From Pseudomonadota bacterium (lineage in GTDB: Bacteria > Pseudomonadota > Gammaproteobacteria > Burkholderiales > Burkholderiaceae_C): a stretch of 64,000 nt of DNA. This document shows, piece by piece, positions 51,327 through 58,356 of the stretch; the stretch's first letter is position 1; each line of letters opens with the position of its first letter. Under the pieces are notes generated by a model. That model saw only the letters and a list, made by a program, of their open reading frames with translations, was not told the DNA's origin and did no database searches. The translations under genes and the position numbers were made by a program. The stretch lies in contig JAKOZT010000086.1 in the NCBI GenBank assembly GCA_029779845.1, forward strand, positions 1 through 64,000, in the 5' to 3' direction.

Positions 51327-52111
51327 CGCCGCTGTACTTCGGCAGCCCGCAGCGGCGCCTGTTCGGCGTCTACTCGCCGGCCAGCGTCAGCGCGCGCCGC
51401 CCGCGCGCCATGCTGCTGTGCCCGCCCTGGGGCCAGGAATACCTGCGCTCGCACCGCTCGATGCACCAGCTGGCGCTGCGCCTGAACGCGGCCGGCTTCC
51501 ATGTGCTGCGCTTCGACTACCACGGCACCGGCGACTCCGCCGGCGACATGGAGGACGCCGAGCTGCCCGGCTGGCAGTCCGACATCGACGCGGCGATCGA
51601 CGAGCTGATCGACATGACCGGCGCGCAGCGCATCGGCATCGCCGGCCTGCGCCTGGGCGCGACGCTGGCGGCCGGGGCGGCGGCGCGGCGGCGCCGGCAG
51701 GTCGACACCGCCGTGCTGTGGGATCCGGTGGTGAGCGGCGCGCGCTTCGTCGACGAGCTGATCGCGCTGGACGCCGCGGAGAACGGACACGCCGCGCCGC
51801 TGCCGCGCCCGCAGGGGCGGCCGGGCTGGCAGGTGCTGGGCTTCGCGCTGAGCCCGGTGCTGCGCGAGCAGATCGCCGCCGCGGACCTGCTGCCGCTGCT
51901 GCCGGCCTTGCCGGCGCGCGCCCTGGTGATCACCTCGGCGACCGGCGGCGCGAACACCCTCTTGCGCGAGCAGATCGCCGCGCGCGGGGAGGGCGGCCCG
52001 GCGTTCGAGCACATCGACTCGCAGCCGGCCTGGCTGGAGCATCGCAGCAGCGGCGCCGGCGCCGTGCCGGTGGCGCTGCTCGAACGCATCGTCGGATGGT
52101 GCGCGGCATGA
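51323..52111 (+). CDS. Alpha/beta-hydrolase-fold protein lacking the nucleophile (possible release factor)
   Basis: A 262-aa alpha/beta-hydrolase-fold protein that starts at ATG 51323 overlapping the NRPS stop, with AGGAGG in the preceding codons. The N-terminal half is clearly of the serine aminopeptidase S33/acyl-hydrolase type (LLCPPWGQEYLRSHRS, FDYHGTGDSAGD). However, the nucleophile elbow expected as GxSxG reads GLRLG, with Arg110 in the nucleophile position. Proteins with this motif are, from memory, found paired with a second hydrolase in exosortase/PEP-CTERM loci. Either it is a non-catalytic partner or it works by another mechanism. Coupled to the terminal NRPS module and to the next hydrolase, it is a candidate for off-loading, cyclisation or acyl transfer. 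That function is inference from context only. Confidence 0.78.
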   Translation: MTPLYFGSPQRRLFGVYSPASVSARRPRAMLLCPPWGQEYLRSHRSMHQLALRLNAAGFHVLRFDYHGTGDSAGDMEDAELPGWQSDIDAAIDELIDMTGAQRIGIAGLRLGATLAAGAAARRRRQVDTAVLWDPVVSGARFVDELIALDAAENGHAAPLPRPQGRPGWQVLGFALSPVLREQIAAADLLPLLPALPARALVITSATGGANTLLREQIAARGEGGPAFEHIDSQPAWLEHRSSGAGAVPVALLERIVGWCAA

Positions 52112-53031
52112 GCAACGCCCCGATCGAAAGAAGCCAGCTGATCGGCCCGCGCAAGGCGCTGGTGGGCGTGCTCACCGAGGCCGCGGCGGGGCAGGGGTCG
52201 GCGCCGCCGATGGTGGTGATCCTCAACTCGGGGATCATCCACCGTGTCGGGCCGAACCGGCTGAGCGTGCTGCTGGCGCGCGCGCTGGCATCGCAAGGGC
52301 ATGCGGTGCTGCGCTTCGACCTCTCGGGCATCGGCGACAGCGAAGCGCGGGCCGACGCGCTCGCGCCGCTCGACGCCGCGCTGGCCGACATCCGCGAAGC
52401 GCTCGACTGGGCCGAGGCGCACCTGGGCGCGACGCGCTTCATCCTGGTCGGTCTGTGCTCGGGCGCCGACCACGCCGTCATCTACAGCGGCGGCGACGCG
52501 CGTGTGACCGGCCTCGTGCTGATGGACCCCACGGTGCCGCCCACGCTGCGCTTCCACGTGCGCCGCGTGCTCGGCCGGCTGGCCGACCCGCAGCTGTGGC
52601 GCCGCGTGCTCGTGGGCGACGCGAAGATCTGGGCGCGCGCCCTCGGGCTGCGCCGCCGCGGCGGCGGCGAAGAAATGCCGCCGCGCGGCCCCGATCCGGG
52701 GCAGGCGGAGGTGCGCCGCTATCTCGAGAACGCCTACCGGCAGGCGCTGGCCGAATCGCGCGAGCTGCTGGCCGTCTTCACCGACGGGCTGCCCGCGCGC
52801 CACAACTACGCGCGCCAGCTGCGCGATGCGTTTCCCGGGGTGCCCTTCGAGGGGCGGCTGCGCATCGAGTACTTCCACGGCACCGACCACACCTTCACCG
52901 AGGAGACGCGCCGCGACGAGCTCATCGGTCTGGTCACGGGGTGGATGCGCACGACGGCGTTCCGCGTGCTGCTGACCTGCTGCGTCGCGGCCGGGTTGGG
53001 CGTCGACTGCGCCGAGCTGGTGCTCGCGTAG
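52108..53031 (+). CDS. Alpha/beta-hydrolase-fold protein with GLCSG elbow
   Basis: A 307-aa hydrolase-fold protein, last gene of the operon, starting at ATG 52108 in an ATGA overlap. Fold landmarks: VVILNSGIIHRVGPNR, FDLSGIGDS and a conserved YFHGTDHTFTEE near the end that could supply the catalytic His. The elbow reads GLCSG, so the residue in the usual Ser position is Cys117, followed by Ser118. A cysteine nucleophile, or use of the neighbouring Ser, is possible. The first and second hydrolase genes form a translationally coupled pair and may act together. The last residues (LLTCCVAAGLGVDCAELVLA) look unlike a hydrolase end and may be an extension. No clear terminator is visible in the 20 bp before the convergent gene. 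Confidence 0.78.
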   Translation: MSNAPIERSQLIGPRKALVGVLTEAAAGQGSAPPMVVILNSGIIHRVGPNRLSVLLARALASQGHAVLRFDLSGIGDSEARADALAPLDAALADIREALDWAEAHLGATRFILVGLCSGADHAVIYSGGDARVTGLVLMDPTVPPTLRFHVRRVLGRLADPQLWRRVLVGDAKIWARALGLRRRGGGEEMPPRGPDPGQAEVRRYLENAYRQALAESRELLAVFTDGLPARHNYARQLRDAFPGVPFEGRLRIEYFHGTDHTFTEETRRDELIGLVTGWMRTTAFRVLLTCCVAAGLGVDCAELVLA

Positions 53032-53051
53032 CGCCAGCCCGCTCGGCGGCG

Positions 53052-53876
53052 TCAGCGCGCGGCCTGTGCGCGCGCAAAGTCGATCAGCTCGGTACGCCCG
53101 GGCTCGAGGTTGAAGGCCGTGTGCTGGGCGCCGGCCAGCACCACGTGCTTCGACCCGGCCAGCCCGCCGGAGCAGTTCGGCACGCCGATGCCCGGCACGC
53201 CGTAGTAGTAGGGGTCGCGGTCGTAGTTGACGGTCAGCGTCGGCGCCACCGAGCCCACCGGCAGGCCGAGCGTGCACCAGTAGCCCGAGATCGCCGCGGC
53301 GCTGATGGAGGCGTAGGCCTTGCGCGCCACCGCGTAGCCGCCCTCGCTGTGGCCCAGCAGCAGCAGGTGGCGGCCGTCGAACCACGGCTTGCCGACGACC
53401 TGCGCGATCGCGTAGTCGGCCTCCTCGACGCGCTTGTCGTAGATGTCGAGGTTGCCCGTGCCGATGGACGTGCCCGAGCACGTATAGCGGCCGGCGCGGT
53501 CGGGGCGCGCGAGGCTGTCGGGCATCACGACGATGTAGCCGAGCGCCGCCAGAACCGGCCCGACGCTGGGCAGGCTGGCAAAGCCGTCACAGCCGTGCAG
53601 CGCGATGGCCACCGGCGCGGCCGGCTGGTTCGCCAGCGCGGCCACGCTGGTCGATGTGGTCGAACGCGGCAGGAAGACCAGTGCGGCATTCCATGCCGGC
53701 GCCGCCGCCGGGTTCGCAGGCGCAGGAGCCGGGCCCGAGCTCGGCGGGCTCGGGCTGGGAACGGGCGTCGGGGCCGGATCGGACGGGGCGCCCGCGCTGC
53801 CCGCGCTTCCGCCACCGCCGCAGGCCACCAGCAGCGCGGCCAGGCCGACGATCCGGGCAGTGGGGGAGGAAGCCAT
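53052..53876 (-). CDS. Secreted lipoprotein alpha/beta-hydrolase (dienelactone-hydrolase/PHB-depolymerase-like)
   Basis: A 274-aa protein with a lipoprotein signal: hydrophobic LAALLVAC with Cys19 as lipobox cysteine, then a Gly/Ser/Pro-rich linker to about residue 60. The rest is a small alpha/beta hydrolase with an HGCDGF oxyanion-type loop, the nucleophile elbow GHSEGG at about residue 174 and a likely catalytic His in AGAQHTAFN. It probably sits in the outer membrane or periplasm and cleaves an ester or lactone. It is convergent with the biosynthetic operon (20 bp between stops), so it is transcribed separately. A role in processing or resisting the product is conceivable but unsupported. 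A LexA operator lies 55 bp upstream of its start, although it is closer to the small ORF on the other strand. Confidence 0.82.
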   Translation of the reverse strand: MASSPTARIVGLAALLVACGGGGSAGSAGAPSDPAPTPVPSPSPPSSGPAPAPANPAAAPAWNAALVFLPRSTTSTSVAALANQPAAPVAIALHGCDGFASLPSVGPVLAALGYIVVMPDSLARPDRAGRYTCSGTSIGTGNLDIYDKRVEEADYAIAQVVGKPWFDGRHLLLLGHSEGGYAVARKAYASISAAAISGYWCTLGLPVGSVAPTLTVNYDRDPYYYGVPGIGVPNCSGGLAGSKHVVLAGAQHTAFNLEPGRTELIDFARAQAAR

Positions 53877-53931
53877 CGCGCGGCGATCGTGCCGCGTTCA
53901 CTCCCGCTTGGCAACCGCGCCCATTACGTGA

Positions 53932-53951
53932 TACTGTATGAACGTACAGTA
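53932..53951. promoter_or_regulatory. LexA (SOS) operator, perfect consensus
   Basis: TACTGTATGAACGTACAGTA is a CTGT-N8-ACAG LexA box with matching outer TA/TA bases, as in the E. coli consensus; such boxes also serve gamma- and betaproteobacteria. It lies 22 bp upstream of the ATG of the 27-aa ORF and 55 bp upstream of the divergent lipoprotein hydrolase start. A possible -35, TTGGCA, sits at 53908-53913, which would put the operator over the -10 region of a rightward promoter. Confidence 0.75.
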
Positions 53952-53973
53952 CCCACAAACGCGAGAGGAACCG

Positions 53974-54057
53974 ATGAGTACGAGCATCCGCCAGCACTAC
54001 CGGCCCCGGCCCGAGCGGCTGCCGCAATGGCTGCGCCGCATCTGGGCCTGGCTTTGA
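53974..54057 (+). CDS. 27-aa cationic, Trp-rich small protein, probably SOS-controlled
   Basis: A complete short frame, ATG 53974 to TGA 54057, encoding a 27-residue peptide with seven Arg and three Trp, ending RLPQWLRRIWAWL. It has a good ribosome-binding site (GAGAGGA, about 5 bases upstream) and is preceded by a consensus LexA box. The C-terminal half could form a cationic amphipathic helix, the kind of peptide that binds membranes. By analogy with LexA-controlled small toxins such as TisB, it might be an SOS-induced membrane peptide; its sequence is not similar to TisB and this is inference. A chance ORF remains possible, but the combination of operator, Shine-Dalgarno and stop placement 2 bp before the convergent gene argues for a real gene. 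Confidence 0.5.
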   Translation: MSTSIRQHYRPRPERLPQWLRRIWAWL

Positions 54058-54059
54058 CG

Positions 54060-54707
54060 CTAGAAGGCGTAGCTGAAGCCGAACTTCAGCACCGGGTAGG
54101 CCTTGATCTTGTCGACGTCGTGCTGCAGCTTGCGCTGCTCGGCGTCGACGTTGGCTTGACCGGCCGCGGCCGCGAGGCCGGGCGAGGGCATCACCTTGGC
54201 ATCGGCCTTGCCGATCGCCACCCCGAAATCGAGATAGAAGCCCGAGCCCTTGCTCGGCTGATGGTGGCCGTAGCCGATGCCGACATAGGGCACCGCCGAG
54301 GGGAACCTGGCCGAGGCGCCGACGCGTTCGCCCGCGGCCGGGTAGCTGGTGCCGTTGATCGAGATGGCGCCGTCGCGCACGACCGCGTTGCCGGACGCCT
54401 TGCGCGTGCCGATCACCACGCCGCCGCTGAGCCGGAAGCCGCCGCCGGCCACGAAGTAGTCGCCGTACAGGCCGAGCGTGGCGAACTTCAGCCGGGTGTC
54501 GTAAGTCGTGCCGTCGCTCTCGAAGTCGCGGCCGACGCGCAGGAACTCGCCGCTCATGCGCAGGCCAACACCACCGCCGACACGTTCGGCCAAGCCGATC
54601 TCGACGCCGCTGCTGCCGAGGCCGCTGAACACTTCGACGGCCTGCGCCTTGCCCGCGAGGAGCAGGGTGCCGGCGGCGAGCAGCCAAGCCGCAATGCGTC
54701 TGCGCAT
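54060..54707 (-). CDS. Small outer-membrane beta-barrel protein
   Basis: A 215-aa exported protein. A Sec signal peptide with RRR start and hydrophobic core ends at AQA, cleavage after about residue 23. The mature part is rich in alternating polar/hydrophobic strands with Gly and Tyr (LGLYGDYFVAGGGFRLSGG, VPYVGIGYGHH) and ends in Phe (KFGFSYAF), the signature for insertion by the BAM machinery. It resembles uncharacterised OmpW/OmpA-like or hypothetical 8-strand barrels; no specific function can be given. A region near residues 175-200 (AAGQANVDAEQRKLQHDVDKIKAY) is helical and charged and may be a periplasmic loop. It has its own promoter and stands at the edge of the foreign-looking region. 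Confidence 0.8.
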   Translation of the reverse strand: MRRRIAAWLLAAGTLLLAGKAQAVEVFSGLGSSGVEIGLAERVGGGVGLRMSGEFLRVGRDFESDGTTYDTRLKFATLGLYGDYFVAGGGFRLSGGVVIGTRKASGNAVVRDGAISINGTSYPAAGERVGASARFPSAVPYVGIGYGHHQPSKGSGFYLDFGVAIGKADAKVMPSPGLAAAAGQANVDAEQRKLQHDVDKIKAYPVLKFGFSYAF

Positions 54708-54717
54708 GTCAGTTTAC

Positions 54718-54746
54718 ATAATATACATTGTCGCGCATTGCGGTAA
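54718..54746 (-). promoter_or_regulatory. Sigma-70-type promoter of the outer-membrane protein gene
   Basis: On the minus strand TTACCG (54741-54746) and TATTAT (54718-54723) are separated by exactly 17 bp. The -10 box lies 10 bp upstream of the ATG, so transcription would begin almost at the start codon and the mRNA leader would be very short. No Shine-Dalgarno sequence is visible, consistent with leaderless or near-leaderless translation. Confidence 0.6.
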
Positions 54747-54981
54747 CCGACCGACGATCAACCGATGCGATTGGCCTCGTACCAGCTTGTTGGTCACCCA
54801 TTCAGCCAGCAACCTAGCCGTGTGGCCACAGTTATGGCGTCTCGGCCGTTGGGCGGTCAATGACCGGACGAGTCGGCGGCTGCACGGCTGGCGAGCTGTC
54901 GCACGCAGTCGACCCAGATTTGGCTCGCGATCTGGCAGCGTGCAGTTCCAAGGTTCGCGCTTGTCTACCGCGTCGCAGGCT

Positions 54982-55290
54982 CTACGGGCGCTTCACCGTC
55001 TTCTTGGCTTGCTTCGCTTTCTTCCAACGAGCTTCGGCGGCGGTCCGGGCCTCCAAGCGCTCCTCGAACGACCGCGCTACCTCGGCCAATGTGGGCCCGC
55101 CGATCGCTGAGAGCCAGCGATGCAACTCGACCATGTCGATGTGCTGCATGCCCCTTTCGACCTTGCTGATCGAGCTTTGACCAACGGCCAGCAGCACCGC
55201 GAGATCCTTCTGGGTCAGCTTGACCGACTTCCGGGCTTCAATAAGAAGCTCAACGAGGATGTCGTGCGGAGGTGGGAACGGCTTCTTCAA
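54982..55290 (-). CDS. XRE-family helix-turn-helix regulator
   Basis: A 102-aa DNA-binding protein. Residues about 12-60 form a Cro/C1-type HTH (ARKSVKLTQKDLAVLL, then VGQSSISKVERG, the recognition helix). The C-terminus is Lys-rich (RWKKAKQAKKTVKRP). The only reasonable start is TTG at 55288-55290, giving KKPFPPPHD; the next Met lies beyond the recognition helix. It is divergent from the ATPase gene and has a perfect inverted repeat immediately in front of its start, which suggests autorepression and control of the rightward operon. Such small regulators are typical of restriction-modification and other toxic or defence operons. Confidence 0.85.
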   Translation of the reverse strand: MKKPFPPPHDILVELLIEARKSVKLTQKDLAVLLAVGQSSISKVERGMQHIDMVELHRWLSAIGGPTLAEVARSFEERLEARTAAEARWKKAKQAKKTVKRP

Positions 55291-55294
55291 GGGA

Positions 55295-55322
55295 CTTGGG
55301 CCACGAATAGTTGTGGCCCAAG
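55295..55322. promoter_or_regulatory. Perfect inverted repeat, likely operator of the XRE regulator
   Basis: CTTGGGCCAC (55295-55304), 8-bp spacer, then GTGGCCCAAG (55313-55322). It is a perfect 10-bp dyad placed 5 bp from the start codon of the divergent HTH gene and about 100 bp before the ATPase start. The two arms are centred 18 bp apart, a spacing that allows dimer binding. As RNA it would also form a hairpin in either leader. Confidence 0.65.
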
Positions 55323-55425
55323 CCTTTACGGCAACCTAGAATATTCAAAACGAGACTTTTCAGGCGCGCGCAGTGGTTGCCCTCTCGAAGGGCTGTGTGG
55401 AACGGCTCACAGTCCTGCGACGACA

Positions 55426-56253
55426 ATGACTCGGTCGATGCCTGAGCTCATCGGCATCTTGATGGACCGTGTCCAGACGGCTGCGGAGTTGACTGTAGCT
55501 GCCGATGTCGAGGTACCCACTGGACTTGACGCGCTCGACCACGCGATAGGTGGCTTGCGCTCAGGTGATCTCATCCTTCTGATCGGTGCGCCTGGTTGCG
55601 GCAAGAGTTCTCTCGCGGTCAGCCTGATCCGCCATGTGGTGCTCGATGCCGGTTGCCCCGCTGTCTTCGCGTCGCTGCAATCCAAGGGCGAGCACGTCCT
55701 GCTCAAGATCATCAGCGGTGCCACCAGAATCTCGTTGCGCAACTTGGGAGCCGGCAAGCTCACCGAGCAAGACTGGCTTGTCCTGGCCGACATGACTAGC
55801 CTGCTGGCCGCCGCACCGTTGATGGTTTGCGACGGTGCCATTCAGAACCCGCAGTCCCTCGACGCGGATGTGTTGGCCAGTACCGAGCGATTTGGGCGCT
55901 GCGCCTTCTTGGCGATCGACCATTCTCAATTGCTTAGCCCGATGTCGGCCGCGAGTGACGAATCGATCCAGGTTGCGGCGTTGCGCGAGCTGTGCAGGGA
56001 GCTCAAGTTGTTGGCGAGGAGGCGCGACTGCGCCGTGCTGCTAATCGAGTCGTCGAACCTCGGCGGCGCTGTTGTCGACTTCATTCCCGAGGCCGACGTT
56101 ATCCTGGAACTTCGCAGGACCGGTCTCTTCTCCAAAGAGAGCGGCGCCGAGCGATGCGAGGTCGGCGTCCTAAAGCAGCAGATGGGCCCTCCCTGCACCG
56201 TGCTGGTTCAGTTTTCCCCTGCCTTTGGAGGCTTCAACTCACTCGGACGCTGA
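55426..56253 (+). CDS. Stand-alone DnaB-C-terminal-domain-like ATPase
   Basis: A 275-aa RecA-fold ATPase. The region GLDALDHAIGGLRSGDLI leads into Walker A GAPGCGKSS (residues 54-62). Walker B is LAIDHSQLL, at the place where DnaB has a VDYLQL-type sequence. It is followed by LRELCRELKLLARRRDCAV and EADVILEL, matching the order of motifs in the C-terminal ATPase domain of replicative helicase DnaB (SF4). The N-terminal domain of DnaB is missing, so it is not the housekeeping helicase. ATG 55426 is used because upstream in-frame sequence is antisense to the HTH gene; ATG 55438 is possible. There is no clear ribosome-binding site. It may be a motor, loader or sensor for the nuclease encoded next to it. 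Confidence 0.75.
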   Translation: MTRSMPELIGILMDRVQTAAELTVAADVEVPTGLDALDHAIGGLRSGDLILLIGAPGCGKSSLAVSLIRHVVLDAGCPAVFASLQSKGEHVLLKIISGATRISLRNLGAGKLTEQDWLVLADMTSLLAAAPLMVCDGAIQNPQSLDADVLASTERFGRCAFLAIDHSQLLSPMSAASDESIQVAALRELCRELKLLARRRDCAVLLIESSNLGGAVVDFIPEADVILELRRTGLFSKESGAERCEVGVLKQQMGPPCTVLVQFSPAFGGFNSLGR

Positions 56254-56462
56254 GGCGTGTCGCCCTGCCCTGCCCCTCCACTTCGGCCGACTGCGGTAGG
56301 GCGCCCCGTGCCCGTGCCGGCGAGGGCCTCGGAGAGTGTCGTGTGCTACGTTGCGCCCGACGTCGCTTTCCAGTGTCATTGCATAGGAGCCATCGAGCAT
56401 TTCGCATGGCTACAAAGCGGCCGACCCAGAGCCGACGGAGCGCACGGTAAAAGGAAGATGGG

Positions 56463-57647
56463 ATGGAGAAAACGCTGAAGCTTGCACTGAACAAGTACAA
56501 CCCGACGCCGCCTTCTTTGCGATCGGTGCCGTCCGGCGCGCCGGTGGACAAGATCCGGGTCAATCTCGCCAACCTCTTTCATCACTACTACCTCGACTGC
56601 CACGACCGCGCGCCACCAGATCCAGATCCGACCCGGTTCGAGGCCACCAACTTTCTGCTCCCTTGCGAGGAGTTTCGGTTCCAGGGTTCCGGCTTTGGGA
56701 GTTCGCCTGCGAGCAAACGGAATCGCTCAAACGAGCTAGGACAGGCCTTCTGCCGACAGTTTCTGTACGAACACCTGGGCTTCACGTACTTCGCTCACGT
56801 GGCGCCGCTGCTGGGAAAGACACTCGGTGGTCCGCATGCCGGCTGTCGACTCGAGCGCGTAAAGGAAGGCGATACCCCGGACTACCTGTGCGCGGATGGC
56901 TCGTCGGAGCCCTTCCTTGCCGAAGCCAAGGGGCGCTACACCTCGGTAAGCTTCAAGAGCAAGGAGTTCCAGTCTTGGCGCGACCAGTTCACACGGGTTG
57001 TCCTCAAGGACCCGTCTGGTGAACCGCGGCGCGTGAAGGGGTACATCGTTGCGACGCGGTTCGCGACCGAAGCGGATAGCGCCCGCTTGCGCACGACCTT
57101 GTTTGCAGAGGATCCGAGCACCCGGGGTAACTTCCCACTGGGGCCCGATCTCGGCGTGGCGGTCGTCAGGGCGGTACGGAGTCGGCACTACAGCCGGATC
57201 GCGACGAAGCTTCGGCAACCGCTGCTCGCCTCATCGCTCGCCACTGGCACTCCTTTGACCGACGAGCTTCGGATACTCGCCGTCGTCTGGCAGGTGTTGC
57301 AAGGGCCGCTGGCCAAGCGGCAGTTTGTCGGCGGGTATTTCGGGGTTGGCGATGCCCGCGCCGAGTGGCGCACGCTTGAGGGCGATGCGAAAGTCTTCGT
57401 GCCGCATGACCCGCTTCGGCTCGACGCTCCTGGCTTCACGTTCTTCGGGCTCGAAGAGGATATCTTCAGGCAGGTCGTATCCCAGGCACGCGTCGGTCAT
57501 ACGCAGGACGTAGGCGTCCGCCAGTTCGGCCAGTTCGGCCAGTTCGAAGAGCCAGAGTTTTTCGATAGCGCGTTCAGCGTGCTGAGGGACGGCTCGGTGC
57601 TCGCGCCGCTGGACTACTTCAGGCCGCTCGGGACCATTACGCTGTAG
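56463..57647 (+). CDS. PD-(D/E)XK-type nuclease, family not recognised
   Basis: A 394-aa protein starting at ATG 56463 with AGGAAG upstream. Around residues 137-157 the sequence TPDYL...FLAEAKGRY provides a PD-(D/E)XK pattern: Pro139-Asp140, Glu154, Lys156. An upstream acidic residue is probably Glu90 or nearby in the helix NELGQAFCRQF. This is the core of restriction-endonuclease-like folds. The rest matches nothing I know. Near the C-terminus lies a QFGQFGQF repeat. The lack of a methyltransferase nearby argues against classical restriction-modification. Its place between the DnaB-like ATPase and the helicase suggests it supplies DNA cleavage to a multi-gene system. Function beyond likely nuclease activity is unknown. 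Confidence 0.65.
   Translation: MEKTLKLALNKYNPTPPSLRSVPSGAPVDKIRVNLANLFHHYYLDCHDRAPPDPDPTRFEATNFLLPCEEFRFQGSGFGSSPASKRNRSNELGQAFCRQFLYEHLGFTYFAHVAPLLGKTLGGPHAGCRLERVKEGDTPDYLCADGSSEPFLAEAKGRYTSVSFKSKEFQSWRDQFTRVVLKDPSGEPRRVKGYIVATRFATEADSARLRTTLFAEDPSTRGNFPLGPDLGVAVVRAVRSRHYSRIATKLRQPLLASSLATGTPLTDELRILAVVWQVLQGPLAKRQFVGGYFGVGDARAEWRTLEGDAKVFVPHDPLRLDAPGFTFFGLEEDIFRQVVSQARVGHTQDVGVRQFGQFGQFEEPEFFDSAFSVLRDGSVLAPLDYFRPLGTITL
57522..57548 (+). repeat. 9-bp tandem repeat inside the nuclease gene
   Basis: CAGTTCGGC occurs twice in tandem, followed by CAGTTCGAA, encoding QFG-QFG-QFE. Unit loss or gain by slippage would keep the reading frame and change only the number of QFG steps. Confidence 0.6.
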
Positions 57648-58023
57648 CGGCGCTGGGCCCACGGTGCGCGATCAAGCCGCGGCGAGGCTCGCAACTAAGT
57701 CCCCCTGAGCGCGCACTCAAGCAACGTCAAGCGCGCGGCAGCAAGCTCGCGGATCGCGCCCACAGATGTTTCGCCACAACCGGCTTGCTGCTCTCACCCC
57801 TCCGGTTCGGCCTGCCGGCTTGACGCCATTGCACATTCGCCGCACCATCCGTTTCGCGATTCAGCCGAATCGTGGGCAAGTTGGCGCCCGTCAGTGCACG
57901 CATCGGACGTGAGTCCGACACGGCAAAGCCAGAGGTGCAGTACGAAGTCCCGGCCAAGGTGAACTCCTCGGAAGCCGGACAACGCGTGCCGTTCTCTATG
58001 CTTCCCTGATGGAGCTCATCTCT
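57648..58023. other. Gene-free interval before the helicase genes
   Basis: A 376-bp stretch in which I see no convincing gene. A minus-strand frame at 57727-57957 has only a TTG start, no ribosome-binding site and no recognisable protein. A small hairpin, CGGAC-GTGA-GTCCG, lies at about 57903-57916. A separate promoter for the helicase unit may be here, but none is clear. Confidence 0.4.
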
Positions 58024-58098
58024 ATGACAGCCACTGGCTCGGAATCCGACTCGTCCTCCCTATCGCCGCAAGACCAGGCAGCTGCCCTGTGGACGTAG
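58024..58098 (+). pseudogene. 24-codon ORF ended by TAG, in frame with the following small gene
   Basis: ATG 58024 has a well-spaced GGAG (58012-58015) and encodes MTATGSESDSSSLSPQDQAA and four more residues up to TAG at 58096-58098. The frame continues directly after the stop (LATSMRMRKLIEAG...) to 58356 without another stop. The whole looks like one gene of about 110 codons interrupted by a single amber codon. A point mutation, a sequencing error or readthrough are the alternatives. Confidence 0.45.
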
Positions 58099-58110
58099 TT
58101 GGCGACATCG

Positions 58111-58356
58111 ATGCGCATGCGCAAGCTGATCGAGGCCGGCGTCATCGAGTCGAGCGAACCCCTTCCGAGTCTCGTGTACGGCGGCGATGCCCAGCAACTC
58201 CTCGGATCCCTTGCGGAGCTGGGCCTGGCCTTGTGGGTGGGCAGCATGCCGCTCATCGCACCCATTCCCGAAGGAACTTTGCCAGAGGGAGCGTTCCCCT
58301 ACGCTCTTGGGAACAGCCTGTTCCTCGACATCGACTTCCCCGGGAGCGAGCAGTGA
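58111..58356 (+). CDS. Small protein of unknown function, translationally coupled to the helicase
   Basis: An 81-aa frame from ATG 58111 (ATG 58117 and TTG 58099 are alternatives; none has a good ribosome-binding site) to TGA 58356. The protein, starting MRMRKLIEAGVIESSEPL and ending FLDIDFPGSEQ, is not recognised. It is mildly acidic and hydrophobic in the middle (ELGLALWVGSMPLIAPI). Its stop overlaps the GTG of the helicase (GTGA), a sign of translational coupling, so it is probably a real component of the helicase unit. It may be the remnant or 3' part of a longer gene starting at 58024 that is broken by an in-frame TAG. Confidence 0.5.
   Translation: MRMRKLIEAGVIESSEPLPSLVYGGDAQQLLGSLAELGLALWVGSMPLIAPIPEGTLPEGAFPYALGNSLFLDIDFPGSEQ

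Noticed and set aside
54708..54981. Possible gene between the outer-membrane protein and the HTH regulator
   Set aside because: Short frames there have no start signals. The 274 bp hold the promoter of the outer-membrane protein gene at the left end and nothing else that I can support.
55120..55425. Upstream extension of the DnaB-like ATPase to ATG 55120
   Set aside because: The added 102 codons are antisense to the HTH gene and run through its operator dyad, and the ATPase homology begins only after 55426.
56257..56478. Plus-strand frame of 73 codons before the nuclease gene
   Set aside because: It overlaps the start of the nuclease gene in another frame, has no good start signal and codes for a low-complexity peptide.
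57727..57957. Minus-strand frame of 76 codons in the gene-free interval
   Set aside because: TTG start, no ribosome-binding site, composition unlike a structured protein and no similarity that I recognise.
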